This document shows positions 47,635 through 57,348 of a stretch of 64,000 nucleotides of DNA, in pieces; the first letter of the stretch is position 1; every line of letters begins with the position of its first letter. A program made the translations under genes and the position numbers. The stretch spans positions 378,865 to 442,864 of the forward strand of contig NZ_CH672431.1 in assembly GCF_000153025.1 (NCBI RefSeq), written 5' to 3'. The notes below the pieces were generated by a model. That model saw nothing but the letters and a program-made list of their open reading frames with translations, was not told the origin of the DNA and ran no database searches. The stretch is from Marinomonas sp. MED121 (lineage in GTDB: Bacteria; Pseudomonadota; Gammaproteobacteria; Pseudomonadales; Marinomonadaceae).

Positions 47635-49251
47635 ATGAATGAACTGATACATCTGGCAGGCGCAATTGCTCTCCTTCTTTGGGCGATTCGCATGGTTAAA
47701 ACAGGCTTCGAACGAGCCTATGGAAGACGCTTAGAAAACACCATTCGCGTGATGACACGCAATCGACCTCAAGCAATGATGTTAGGCCTTGTTTCGGCCG
47801 CCGCGTTACAGTCAGGAACAGCCGTTGTATTACTTGCTGCTGGCTTTGTTGCCACCAGCGCCTTAGGTATCATTCCCGCACTTTCTTTAGTTGTCGGAGC
47901 TGAAATTGGCTCCAGCCTGATGGCACTTATCCTAAGTTATGATTTGTCCTTGTTTTCACCTTTTCTACTACTGACAGGTTATGTTTTTTTCCAACGAGCC
48001 AAAAAGCGTAGCTTTAAATACTGGGGGCGAATTTGTATGGGGTTGGGCCTGCTGTTATTGGCCCTAAGCTTAATTTCTCAAGCAACCCAAGGGATGCGAA
48101 GCGGTAATGGCATGGACATACTACTCAGTATTTTAGGCCATGACGCGGCACTCACGCTTTTTCTACTGGCGCTTTTTACTTGGGTAGTCCATTCCAGTCT
48201 AGCGGTCATACTCATTGTCTCTTCGCTGGCAAGTTCGGGCGCGATTCCCTTAGAAATGTCCATTATGATGGTATTAGGTGCGAATGTTGGTGGTGCACTG
48301 CCCGCGCTTAGCTCTGGCTGGAGCTTAAATAAAAAGGGGCGTTTAATTATTCTGGGGAACCTGACAATTAGAGCAGGTGTAGTGGTTATCGGCCTAATTA
48401 TCTATCTGCTAGAAATTAATCATCTTATATCCTTAACAGCCTTAAACCTTAATTCACCTATGATTTTTCACTTATTTATCAATGTGATAAATGCAATTAT
48501 ATTTTTAATTAGCCTTCCTTATCTGGCAAAATTTTTAGAACACACCTTCCCTGTACCCACTCCTAGCGTAAATACAAAATCTGTAGGAGCTGTTTACCTT
48601 TCACCGGATGACATTAGCCATCCAGTAAGGGCCATGGCTAATGTTCGAAATGAAACACTGCGTATTGCCGATATTGCCTTTCAAATGCTAGAAGGCATAC
48701 CAGATGCATTTAATAACCCTAAGAACATAGCAAGAATTAAAAATCTGGATGACGATATCGATCATATCCACCGAGAAGTCACCTACTACCTCTCTTCCAT
48801 TGAGAACTTAAAAACCACCAAAGAAGCGCAAAATAACTGGCAAGACGCGTTTAACTTTGCCACTAACCTTGAGCATGTAGGCGATATAGTCGATTCCAGT
48901 TTAATGGTATTAGCAAGGAAGAAGCACAAGGCCGACATAGCCTTTTCTGATAATGGTCAGCAAGAGCTGGAAACCTTATTTGAGGAGTTGTTTGAAATTT
49001 TCCGCCTCTCTCAGGCCGTTTATGTATCGCAAAACCCGGGGCTGGCAAATGAGTTAGTGGATGCTAAACATGTGTACCGAAATAAAATTATTTTATGTCG
49101 TGAGCAACACACTCAGCGCTTACGGGAGCAGGTATCAGCTAGTTTAGAGTCGTCTCAGATTCATGTGGATATTTTGCGAGATTTACAGCGTATTTGCTCA
49201 TTATTAGTGGCAACAGCCTACCCTATTATCAAGCGAGATGGCTTTCAATAG
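47635..49251 (+). CDS. Na+/phosphate cotransporter with PhoU domain
   Basis: 538-residue NptA/YjbB-type protein. The N-terminal half has eight or so TM helices with two inverted repeats; the repeat motifs read LQSGTAVVLLAAG and VHSSLAVILIV. The C-terminal part (about 340-538) is a PhoU-like helical domain. It would move phosphate with sodium. Divergent from the ugp operon, so two phosphate-linked systems share a control region. Confidence 0.9.
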   Translation: MNELIHLAGAIALLLWAIRMVKTGFERAYGRRLENTIRVMTRNRPQAMMLGLVSAAALQSGTAVVLLAAGFVATSALGIIPALSLVVGAEIGSSLMALILSYDLSLFSPFLLLTGYVFFQRAKKRSFKYWGRICMGLGLLLLALSLISQATQGMRSGNGMDILLSILGHDAALTLFLLALFTWVVHSSLAVILIVSSLASSGAIPLEMSIMMVLGANVGGALPALSSGWSLNKKGRLIILGNLTIRAGVVVIGLIIYLLEINHLISLTALNLNSPMIFHLFINVINAIIFLISLPYLAKFLEHTFPVPTPSVNTKSVGAVYLSPDDISHPVRAMANVRNETLRIADIAFQMLEGIPDAFNNPKNIARIKNLDDDIDHIHREVTYYLSSIENLKTTKEAQNNWQDAFNFATNLEHVGDIVDSSLMVLARKKHKADIAFSDNGQQELETLFEELFEIFRLSQAVYVSQNPGLANELVDAKHVYRNKIILCREQHTQRLREQVSASLESSQIHVDILRDLQRICSLLVATAYPIIKRDGFQ

Positions 49252-49304
49252 GGTAGTCGTTGTTTTCAATATCGACTTGAAACAAGTCTATTAAAAAGGG
49301 AAGC

Positions 49305-51257
49305 CTAGCGGATTTCAATCACAGTCGGCTCAATAGGTTTACTCTTGAAGAACATGAGAGATTGAGGCCTTGAGAACCAATAACCCTGATGTAAATTAAT
49401 ACCCAGAGATTGCACTATCTCTTTTTGCTCTTGGGTTTCAACCCCTTCTACTAGCGTCTTTTTACCTAATGAAGAAATCAGGCGATGGATATAGTCGATG
49501 GTTCGCTTGTCCTTGCTTACCTGCTCTACAAAAGACTTATCTATCTTGACCACATCCGCTGGTATTTTATGCAAGTAAGCCAAGGAAGAGTAACCCGTAC
49601 CAAAATCATCAATACTGATACCCACCCCTAATTTATGCAGTTGATGAAGGTTGCTGTCTTCATCATCTATTCCATCTAGTAAGGTGGTTTCGGTCAGCTC
49701 TAGGATCACATCTTGCGGTACAAGACCTGCCTGGATAATCTTTTCCTCTAGACTATTCACAAAATCAACCTGAGCCAAATGTAATCCTGAGATGTTGATA
49801 GACATGCGTACTGTCTGGTCAGCCCCTTCACGGAACTCTTTTAGATCTTGCAGCGCTTGTCTGATTACCCAGTTTTCAATGCTATGAATCAAGCCTGTCG
49901 ACTCCGCAATACGAATTGTCTCATCAGCAGAAATATAGCCCAAGGATTCACACTGCCACCTGATTAAGGCTTCATAAGAATCAATGCTATTCGTTTCAAC
50001 ATTATAAATAGGTTGATAATGTAGACTCAGTTCGCGGTTTTTAATGGCTTGAGCGAGGTTTTGCGCCAAAATACCCAGACGTTTATTCTCTTTCTCCATG
50101 CCTGGACGATAATAAACTGTACGTCGTTTACCCGTACGTTTTGCAATGTACATGGCCGCATCGGCGCAACTGATTATTTCTTGTGTATTGGTGCCATCTT
50201 TTGGATAAGATGCATAACCAATACTGGCTGAAACATCCATAGGTACCCCAAAGTCACCGTAAAAGGTGTGAGATACGGCATTGAGTAGTTTTTCACTCAA
50301 CACATCCATAGGTAATGGCAGATCATCCAAACCACAGGTCCAGATAAATTCATCACCACCAAAACGACAAGCATAACCTTTTGAGAAAAGAGTCGCTGAT
50401 AGTCTTGCAGATACGGACTTTAGCACTTGATCACCGCAACCATGACCAAAAGAGTCATTGATCATTTTAAAACCATCAAGGTCTAGGTAGAAGATGACGA
50501 ATGGCTTTTTCTTATCGCGATAACTTTGTAAACGATCAAATAAACCACGGCGATTTAATAAGCCGGTTAACAGATCAGTATGGGAATCTTTTTCCAACGC
50601 GCGCTCTTGCAACTTGCGATGATGGATATTGTATTGATGAATCAGGATTTTTTTATCATTGTCCTGAGAAGAAAGTGTGGCTTCTAAGTGATACCAGACT
50701 TCTAACCCTTGGCGTCGACATAAAACATCCCCTTTAAAAGAGCCTTTACTATTAAGTTCAGCGTAAATCTGAGTCAACTTGCTATTTAAGACTATGAGTT
50801 CATCTAAACCAATATCATCAGTGCCAATGTCTTCTTTAAAAGGCGGATTGCCACTAATAAATGTGCCATCGACATTATAACTCGACATCATCACGGTCGA
50901 ACCTACTAGCTCCATATCGGGAATTAAGTCCAAAGTCAGTGCCTCACATAACATTGCCATGCGCCCGTCTTCGAGTTTGTAACCACTCATAATTAATAAG
51001 GCTTTTTTGACAATATCCTTAGGGGTAAAGGTCCAAAACTCACCACGAGTTTCACCTTTTTTAAAGGCCTGTTGATAATCTAATAAACTAGAACGTACAG
51101 CATCAGAAGACCCTTTTTTAAAGTCACGCGTTTGCAGCTCTTTAAGGCTATCCGCTTCCCAAAGATCTAATGCTTTATCATTTGCCCAAGAAATACAGAA
51201 ATTATCAATGTCGTATATCCATACGGCTGTTTTGAGCTTTACTAAAGGGTTTTTCAT
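49305..51257 (-). CDS. PAS-GGDEF-EAL c-di-GMP enzyme
   Basis: 650-residue soluble dual protein. PAS-like segments span about 1-220 (AVWIYDIDNFCISWANDKALDLW). The GGDEF domain has DLDGFKMINDSFGH and an intact RFGGDEF. The EAL domain has YEALIRW, DDFGTGYSSLAYL, KIDKSF and LVEGVET, so phosphodiesterase residues are all visible. Both activities are possible; many such proteins act mainly as phosphodiesterases. No TM segment. It is convergent with the Na/Pi gene. Confidence 0.92.
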   Translation of the reverse strand: MKNPLVKLKTAVWIYDIDNFCISWANDKALDLWEADSLKELQTRDFKKGSSDAVRSSLLDYQQAFKKGETRGEFWTFTPKDIVKKALLIMSGYKLEDGRMAMLCEALTLDLIPDMELVGSTVMMSSYNVDGTFISGNPPFKEDIGTDDIGLDELIVLNSKLTQIYAELNSKGSFKGDVLCRRQGLEVWYHLEATLSSQDNDKKILIHQYNIHHRKLQERALEKDSHTDLLTGLLNRRGLFDRLQSYRDKKKPFVIFYLDLDGFKMINDSFGHGCGDQVLKSVSARLSATLFSKGYACRFGGDEFIWTCGLDDLPLPMDVLSEKLLNAVSHTFYGDFGVPMDVSASIGYASYPKDGTNTQEIISCADAAMYIAKRTGKRRTVYYRPGMEKENKRLGILAQNLAQAIKNRELSLHYQPIYNVETNSIDSYEALIRWQCESLGYISADETIRIAESTGLIHSIENWVIRQALQDLKEFREGADQTVRMSINISGLHLAQVDFVNSLEEKIIQAGLVPQDVILELTETTLLDGIDDEDSNLHQLHKLGVGISIDDFGTGYSSLAYLHKIPADVVKIDKSFVEQVSKDKRTIDYIHRLISSLGKKTLVEGVETQEQKEIVQSLGINLHQGYWFSRPQSLMFFKSKPIEPTVIEIR

Positions 51258-51454
51258 AACAGGCTAAATTTTTATTGTTTGTGTTGAATCCATTTCACTT
51301 AATCATAGTAACAAGAGTGCAAAAAACTGAACACCGAATAATGGGAAATTCACATAAATCCACAATTGTGAAACAAATGTTTTATGCCATGCCTTGTCAC
51401 ATCCCATTTTTTAATGATAATGAGCCATCACCTCTTTAAATTAGGACGTTTGCA

Positions 51455-52537
51455 TTGCAATTACTCAGTATTGATTGTCTAGGCCGAGAGCTCAGACTAG
51501 AAGGCACTTTATCTGGCTGGCAGGCTTTATTTTGGGATAATCAGCTTGTATCAGAGAAGAATGCCAGTGCAGATCCAGACCCTATGTCTCAACATTCTTT
51601 CAGTTTAAATAGGGGAGAGACAGAGTATTTATGTGAGCTCAATTGCCAGCTCGATTGGCAACCCTTTGGTTTAGAGTATGAGCTCAAAATAAACCAAGAA
51701 ACAGTGAGCTCTAATCGTGTACAACAGTCCGATATCGAAAAACAGGTACCTGTAGAAAGGCAAGGGCCGAAAGAGAAGATTAGCCCCTTTGGTTTAATGT
51801 CCTTAGCCTTTAAATTATTTAAGAGTGTTAAGGTCATCAAGGCCTTATTAGTTGCTGGTAGCCTAGCCGCTTATTCTTGGCTTTTTTCACTGCCTTTCGC
51901 TTTAGGCCTAATTCTGTGTCTTGTTGTCCATGAATACGGTCATGTTAGAGCCATGAAATACTTTGGCATGAAAACCAAAGGCATTTATTTAATTCCTTTT
52001 GTCGGTGGTTTGGCACTTTCAGAAAACAAGATAAATACCCGCTGGCAAGAAGTAGTCATAGCCATCATGGGGCCTTTCTTTGGCCTGCTTTTATCCTTAG
52101 CCAGTTTGGTTGTGTATTGGTTCACTGGCATAGAAATGTTTGCCGGCCTCGCGGTGTATAACGCCCTACTTAACCTCTTCAATTTATTACCTATTCTGCC
52201 CTTAGATGGGGGACATATTATGAAGAGTATCACCTTCTCCATGCACTCTGTGGTGGGCTTGGTGCTATGTATTTTGGGGGCCGCGTTAGGTGTACTGACG
52301 AGTTATTACTTTGGCCTAGCCTTATTAGCCTTGATGTTGGCCATTGGGAGTAGTGAAATCATGATGGAATGGAAAATGCGCAAGCATAATCAGCTATTGC
52401 CACTAGATAGATATGGTCAGATCTTCTCCATCGTCTGGTATCTGGGTACCATGATTGCCCTGGCCAGCATTATTTATGTACTGGGCCAAGGCGATAACGA
52501 AGCCCTTTCACTTCCTATGAAGATACTTGGTAGTTAA
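51455..52537 (+). CDS. M50-type membrane metalloprotease
   Basis: 360-residue membrane protein. Residues about 1-120 are soluble. Multi-TM M50 core follows with the zinc motif VHEYGHVRAMKYFG and the third-ligand motif LPILPLDGGHI. Such site-2 proteases cut within membranes. The start is TTG 51455, with AGGA about 8 nt upstream and no usable ATG before residue 40. Substrate unknown. It is convergent with phrB. Confidence 0.83.
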   Translation: MQLLSIDCLGRELRLEGTLSGWQALFWDNQLVSEKNASADPDPMSQHSFSLNRGETEYLCELNCQLDWQPFGLEYELKINQETVSSNRVQQSDIEKQVPVERQGPKEKISPFGLMSLAFKLFKSVKVIKALLVAGSLAAYSWLFSLPFALGLILCLVVHEYGHVRAMKYFGMKTKGIYLIPFVGGLALSENKINTRWQEVVIAIMGPFFGLLLSLASLVVYWFTGIEMFAGLAVYNALLNLFNLLPILPLDGGHIMKSITFSMHSVVGLVLCILGAALGVLTSYYFGLALLALMLAIGSSEIMMEWKMRKHNQLLPLDRYGQIFSIVWYLGTMIALASIIYVLGQGDNEALSLPMKILGS

Positions 52538-52554
52538 AACCGAGTAAAAAGTGC

Positions 52555-53982
52555 TTATTTAAGTGATTTAAAGGCCTCTAGTGCGGCTTCGCGGGAGGCT
52601 TTTAAATCAATAATAGGCTGAGGGTAAGTCTCACCCAATTTGACTCCGGCCTCTTGCAGCACTAATTCAGGCGCTTCCCAAGGCGAAAACAGGTACTTTT
52701 TTGGTAATAGAGAAATTTCAGGTACAAATTTTTTAATATAGTCCCCTTCAGCATCAAAACGTTGCCCTTGAACCACAGGATTAAATATTCTGAAATACGG
52801 TGCTGCATCGGCGCCACAACCTGCGACCCACTGCCAACTGGCACTGTTGTTAGCAAGGTCTGCATCTAATAAGGTATCCCAAAACCAACGCTCACCCTGA
52901 TGCCAATGAATACGCAAATTTTTAACCAAAAAAGACGCGACTATCATGCGTACTCGGTTATGCATATAACCGGTTTGCCACAGCTCTCGCATGCCGGCAT
53001 CTACCATAGGAATACCAGTCTTACCTTGTTGCCAGGCCCTTAATAAAGAATCTTTAGACGAAGTATCTTCCTCTCGCCAAGGGAAAGCATCAAACTTAGA
53101 TTGCAGGTTGTGTGTGGGTAAACTTGGATTAACAAACAACTGACTATAGGAAAACTCTCGCCAACCAAGCTCGCTACAAAAATGATCCACATGCTCATTA
53201 TCTGCCACACTTTGCACCCCATACCAAAGCTGATTAGGTGAGATTTCACCAAAGTGAATATGCGGAGAAAGGCGTGTTACAAAGGGCTTTGAAGGTATAT
53301 TACGCCCTTCTTTATAGCTAGCTAATCCTTCTTCTAAGAACTTGAAAAACTGGCTTTGCGCCTTGTCTTCACCTATCTGCCACAGATCTTTAAAGGGCTC
53401 ATCCCAAGCAATGGTCGGCAAGAGGTTTAACCCATCTAACGCCTGCCCCTTATCATCCTTAAGATAAACCGCTTGATTATCTGGCCTTGGTAAAGGCTGC
53501 CTTGGCATTTCGGCTTTTAAACAGCCCTTACGATAAAAAGGGGTGAAGACTTTGTAAGCTGTGCCGTCTGGCTTTTTAATCTGCCAAGGCTCCCATAAAA
53601 GCGAGGCATTATAGCTTTGCACTTGAATACCTATTTCTTTCAACGTTTGCTTTATCTTCTCATCCCGCTGCATGCGCCAAGGCTCATAACATCGATTCCA
53701 AACCACATGGGTCACATCCAATCGCTCAATAAGCTCTAGCAACACCTCAAGCGGCTCACCCTTATACAGATTTAAACAAGCTGTTAATGAGGCATCTAAC
53801 GCCGTTAAAGAATGATGCAACCACCAGCGGCTAGCTCCTCCCATGGCAAATTCATTCGCATTTTTATCATCCAAAATATAAATTGGCAGCACATCGCCTT
53901 GGCTGACAGCAGCACTTAATGCAGGGTTATCAGATAAGCGTAAATCTTGTCGAAACCAATGAATCACTAAAGGTTTGTTCAT
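52555..53982 (-). CDS. phrB: Class I CPD photolyase
   Basis: 475-residue FAD enzyme that repairs cyclobutane pyrimidine dimers with blue light. The N-terminal antenna domain starts HWFRQDLRLSDNPAL. The FAD domain has WRCYEPWR-like NRCYEPW, GREFSYSQL and the conserved WQWVAGCGADAAPYFRIFNP. ATG 53982 overlaps the SDR stop by 4 nt (ATGA) and has AGGAG 8 nt upstream. The longer frame to 54015 is therefore not used. Third gene of the light-linked operon. Confidence 0.95.
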   Translation of the reverse strand: MNKPLVIHWFRQDLRLSDNPALSAAVSQGDVLPIYILDDKNANEFAMGGASRWWLHHSLTALDASLTACLNLYKGEPLEVLLELIERLDVTHVVWNRCYEPWRMQRDEKIKQTLKEIGIQVQSYNASLLWEPWQIKKPDGTAYKVFTPFYRKGCLKAEMPRQPLPRPDNQAVYLKDDKGQALDGLNLLPTIAWDEPFKDLWQIGEDKAQSQFFKFLEEGLASYKEGRNIPSKPFVTRLSPHIHFGEISPNQLWYGVQSVADNEHVDHFCSELGWREFSYSQLFVNPSLPTHNLQSKFDAFPWREEDTSSKDSLLRAWQQGKTGIPMVDAGMRELWQTGYMHNRVRMIVASFLVKNLRIHWHQGERWFWDTLLDADLANNSASWQWVAGCGADAAPYFRIFNPVVQGQRFDAEGDYIKKFVPEISLLPKKYLFSPWEAPELVLQEAGVKLGETYPQPIIDLKASREAALEAFKSLK

Positions 53983-54743
53983 GGGGCTATCTCCTGACCG
54001 TCCCAAGCAAAGCACTTGCCGGTTTGATTGGGGGTTAACGTTAATAAGGTGTCCAAAAGATAGTTAGCTGAATCTAGAGGACAAAAGAGCTTTCCTGCGG
54101 GGACATTGGCCTGAAACGGCTTAGATAAATCACTGTCGACCGTGCCTGGGTGCAAACCCACTATAATGGCGCTCTTATTTCGCCTTGCGGTTTCTATACC
54201 CGCATTTTTAATCACCATATTAAGGGCGGCCTTAGAAGCACGATAGGCATACCAACCGCCTAACCCATTATCAGAAATACTACCTACTCTGGCGGACAAA
54301 GCAGCAAATCCTGAGGTCGACTGCTTATTTAACTGCGGGATGAAGTGTTTCGCTAATAGGCTAGGGGTAATGCAATTGGCTTGATAAAGCGCCATCATCT
54401 TTTCGGCAGATAACTCTCTCAATGACTTCTCTGGCGTTATCTCCCCTTGATGCAATATGCCTGTCGCCACTATGACGAGATCAAGAGGACCAGTGTGAGC
54501 GGCTAAGTCAGCACATTTCGCAATTGACTCTTCATCATCATAATCAATCCTAGCCTCTTGATATTTATCTGTTTTATCTTCTAAAGAGTGGAGTGAAGCC
54601 GCGCGAGAAAAACCATAAATACGCGCATCGGGAAAGCGACTAATAAGCACCTCGACTAAAGCTTTACCTATAGCACCAGAGCAACCAATAACGGCGATAT
54701 TTTTCAGATTAGCTAGCTCAGCTCTTACTTCGAATATGCTCAT
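53979..54743 (-). CDS. Short-chain dehydrogenase (C-factor-like)
   Basis: 254-residue SDR. It shows IAVIGCSGAIGKALVEVL for cofactor binding, SARVGSISDN with the catalytic Ser, and YAYRASKAALNM with YxxxK. It is like the CsgA/C-factor-type SDRs. It is embedded between an FAD oxidoreductase and phrB with 4-nt overlaps on both sides, so it should be expressed with them. Substrate unknown. Confidence 0.88.
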   Translation of the reverse strand: MSIFEVRAELANLKNIAVIGCSGAIGKALVEVLISRFPDARIYGFSRAASLHSLEDKTDKYQEARIDYDDEESIAKCADLAAHTGPLDLVIVATGILHQGEITPEKSLRELSAEKMMALYQANCITPSLLAKHFIPQLNKQSTSGFAALSARVGSISDNGLGGWYAYRASKAALNMVIKNAGIETARRNKSAIIVGLHPGTVDSDLSKPFQANVPAGKLFCPLDSANYLLDTLLTLTPNQTGKCFAWDGQEIAP

Positions 54744-55954
54744 GCCCTTTCCTCTTGTTGGTTTAGCTCATCACTTATAAACTTTTGATTCATAACATTA
54801 AAAAGGCTTTGAGCACTGTTGAGCGCTCCCGCAATATCACCTGAATCTAACCAGTCTCCACAGATCCCTAAGTTTGAATCTGTATCTAAAATATAAGATG
54901 GACCTGTATCTGAACCCATCTTGTGTCTCGCTAAGCGCCAATAATGGGAGGTTAAAATGCGAACAGGATCATGAATAGCAAACTGCGAACAAAAAGCTTG
55001 AACCAGCTCTAACGCGGCCTCTTCTTGGGAGACTCCTTCTTGTTCTTGCGCTTTGGCCCATTGATAGTTGCTCTCTAACATCCAGATGTCTTTATCAATG
55101 TTATGGTTGGCCGTCTCATGCAGAATGCCTTTATGAGATAGTCGAGTTGCTTTAGCTAAAATGCCATGCCCTCCTTGATATACACCTACCCTGTGATCAA
55201 GCAAAGAAGGTGTTTCTATGGCACAAACATACTGGCCTAAACTCATCTCTGACGCTGCTTTAACTCTTTGATATTCGAGAGATTCTTCGAATAATCCAGA
55301 AGCAGTTAACAAGCCTAAGGTTTGCTCAGCAGGGCTTGTGATAACCACCTTATTTGCCATCACAATGAGTTCACCTTCTTCATCGTACAAGTACCATACT
55401 GAACTCACTTTCTCGATTTGACACACCCTACATGCGGTAATTTGCTTCACTCCAGCCGCCATATGTTTGTGCCAGGTATTCATAGAAGGGAGCGCCGTCA
55501 GCCCATGAGTAGGCTCTTCAAAAGGTTCAAACACCTCAAAGCCAAAATGACACGTTTGATAGCGCCAAGAGGTTAAAATACCCGCTTCTTGCCAATTATG
55601 AATACGATCTTCAAGGGTTTTGTGCTTAATGGACTCTGGAGAAAATGACGCCGCTCCAAGATCAATGCTGAGTTGAGTCGTTTCATTCTGACTATTGCTA
55701 AGGCTATTTTTGTTTCGCTTGCGAGACAACTGACCTGAAGAAGGCGCAGCAATGCTCACACGTCGGCGGCTACAACGCCCCCCTAGACCACGACTTTTTT
55801 CGATCAAAACACAGTTAGCACCTGCTTCTTGCAACAGATTTGCCATCAAACATCCAGCTGTCCCTGCGCCAACAATCGCCACATCAACACATTCCGCCGC
55901 GGTTTCACGGCTTACCGCTTCTTCTGCGACAGGTACTTCACTTTCTAAAGACAT
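54740..55954 (-). CDS. FAD/NAD(P)-dependent oxidoreductase (renalase-like)
   Basis: 404-residue flavoprotein. The N-terminal dinucleotide fold reads VDVAIVGAGTAGCLMANLL with an EKSRGLGGRCSRRR segment typical of amine-oxidase/renalase-like proteins. A C-terminal NLGICGDWL closes the FAD site. In-frame TTG 55987 and ATG 55975 lack an SD, while GGAGAGG sits 5 nt before ATG 55954. It is the first gene of the photolyase operon. The reaction is unknown. Confidence 0.85.
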   Translation of the reverse strand: MSLESEVPVAEEAVSRETAAECVDVAIVGAGTAGCLMANLLQEAGANCVLIEKSRGLGGRCSRRRVSIAAPSSGQLSRKRNKNSLSNSQNETTQLSIDLGAASFSPESIKHKTLEDRIHNWQEAGILTSWRYQTCHFGFEVFEPFEEPTHGLTALPSMNTWHKHMAAGVKQITACRVCQIEKVSSVWYLYDEEGELIVMANKVVITSPAEQTLGLLTASGLFEESLEYQRVKAASEMSLGQYVCAIETPSLLDHRVGVYQGGHGILAKATRLSHKGILHETANHNIDKDIWMLESNYQWAKAQEQEGVSQEEAALELVQAFCSQFAIHDPVRILTSHYWRLARHKMGSDTGPSYILDTDSNLGICGDWLDSGDIAGALNSAQSLFNVMNQKFISDELNQQEERA

Positions 55955-55980
55955 AGCCCTCTCCACTAGACTCATCAAGC

Positions 55981-56063
55981 TGTACAAAACAGAGTTATCT
56001 ATACAACAAGAAAATTTGTATAAGTTTATTCTTGTACATAAATATTAAATGTACAAGAATAAA
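55981..56063. promoter_or_regulatory. Five TTGTAYA half-sites upstream of the photolyase operon
   Basis: TGTACAA (55981), TATACAA (56000), TTGTATA (56016), TTGTACA (56032) and TGTACAA (56050) are spaced 16-19 bp. The last two sit in a perfect 15-bp inverted repeat (56025-56039 with 56049-56063, 9-nt spacer). Half-sites of this kind are associated with LitR/CarH-type MerR regulators. Confidence 0.65.
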
Positions 56064-56252
56064 TTTTAAAATAGTGAGATCTAAGAACTGTCTGTTATGA
56101 ATGAAGTGATAAATATTTATATTTGAACTGCGATAAGAAAGGACTATTTATCGTCTTAATAAAATAGTGCATAGAATGAAACAAGGGCTCAAAGAGCTGT
56201 TTTTACATTACTGAGTTAAAATGCAGAGTTAAAGTACAGAGTTTCAGGCAAT

Positions 56253-56609
56253 TCAATAATCCTTTACGAGAATATCCAGAGGAATATTCAAGCCTTTATG
56301 CAACTTTCGAATCATATTTAAAGATAAACGACGCTGAAATTTTAGAATCTCTGTGACGCGGCTACGGGTACCTAAAAAAGGTACTAGGTCTTTATCTTCA
56401 AGGCCTTGTTGTTCCATACGAAATCGAATGGCTTCAATAGGGTTGGGCGGATCAATGGGGAAGTGAACTTCTTCAAAGACATGGACCAGTGTACCTAGTA
56501 TTTCTAGCTCATCACCTTCTGGTGTATTTAGCTCTGCATCCCACAATTCTTCTATGCGGGCTAGGGCGGCTTTATGGTCTTCGGCTGTTTTGATCGGTTT
56601 AATGTGCAT
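56253..56609 (-). CDS. HigA-like antitoxin
   Basis: 118-residue XRE-type antitoxin of the HigA/COG5499 group. An N-terminal helical part has EALWDAE-like ELWDAELNTPEGDELEIL and HFPIDPPNPIEAIRFRMEQQGL. The helix-turn-helix follows (KDLVPFLGTRSRVTEILKFQRRLS). AGGAGG precedes ATG 56609. It follows the HigB-like toxin but with an unusually long 121-bp gap. Confidence 0.9.
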   Translation of the reverse strand: MHIKPIKTAEDHKAALARIEELWDAELNTPEGDELEILGTLVHVFEEVHFPIDPPNPIEAIRFRMEQQGLEDKDLVPFLGTRSRVTEILKFQRRLSLNMIRKLHKGLNIPLDILVKDY

Positions 56610-56730
56610 ATTCTATTCCTCCTCTAACCTTCTCTATTTTAACTTTTTATAGCTTGGCTCTGCTTGTTCTGGACATTAGTATCTGACCTGTTGTGATCTG
56701 GCTTCTCATAATTTACCCCCTTAATTAGGG

Positions 56731-57030
56731 CTAGATGGTCGCTGCATCTATCTTGTCATATTGAGCATGAGTTCCCACAAAACGGATATAAACCATGGAA
56801 AAATCATAATTAACTGCCACGATTAGCCGATATTTATTGCCATGGATATTAAAAACCACACGCTTATTTCCCACTAAGCTCGCATTTCGATAAAGTGCTT
56901 TTATATCCTGCGGTGTTTTCCAATGAGCCTTCTTAACCTCGTCATACCATGACTTCAGAGGCTGTTCCGCATCTTGGTAATTAGCGTGTAACCAGAAGTC
57001 TCGCAAATGGGCTCTGGATATGACTCTCAT
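56731..57030 (-). CDS. HigB-like toxin (RelE superfamily)
   Basis: 99-residue mRNA interferase-like toxin: MRVISRAHLRDFWLH, WKTPQDIKALYRNASLVGNKRVVFNI, YRLIVAVNYDFSMVYIRFVGTHAQYD. This is the HigB family signature (toxin gene first). ATG 57030 has AAGGAG 5-6 nt upstream; the longer frame would run through the operator. Two TTCCCA-N3-TGGGAA dyads lie just upstream. Confidence 0.9.
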   Translation of the reverse strand: MRVISRAHLRDFWLHANYQDAEQPLKSWYDEVKKAHWKTPQDIKALYRNASLVGNKRVVFNIHGNKYRLIVAVNYDFSMVYIRFVGTHAQYDKIDAATI

Positions 57031-57040
57031 AGAAACTCCT

Positions 57041-57097
57041 TTTCCCATTATGGGAAACAATCATTTATTCGTCAATAAATATTTCCCAATTTGGGAA
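57041..57097. promoter_or_regulatory. Twin operator of the HigBA-like module
   Basis: Perfect dyads TTTCCCATTATGGGAAA (57041-57057) and TTCCCAATTTGGGAA (57083-57097) share TTCCCA-N3-TGGGAA and are centred 41 bp apart, about four helical turns. They lie immediately upstream of the toxin gene and are probably bound by the antitoxin. Confidence 0.75.
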
Positions 57098-57348
57098 TAG
57101 ATTCGTCATTTACCTCTTTTAGGCACATGAATTCGATCTAAAGGTCACGATAGGGAAAGGAGAAATATCTAAAGAAAGACGACACTGGAGCTTGGCGATT
57201 AGATAGTTTTGACATGTGAGATTCCTCATCCTTGAGTGAATCCAATAAAGCTAGACCGCTGATTGAAGGTGGTCAATGAGTATAAGTCAGATATAAATCA
57301 TCACGTGAAGACCCTGCGTAATACTTGAGTATCATCAGAGTAGGTTCA
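57098..57348. other. Non-coding gap in the AT-rich island
   Basis: About 250 bp between the HigBA operator and the tandem 2TM genes. Only a 25-codon frame is present, which I do not credit. I see no terminator, RNA or repeat that stands out. Confidence 0.5.

Noticed and set aside
57180..57260. 25-codon minus-strand frame in the AT-rich island
   Set aside because: Too short, no SD, no similarity evident.
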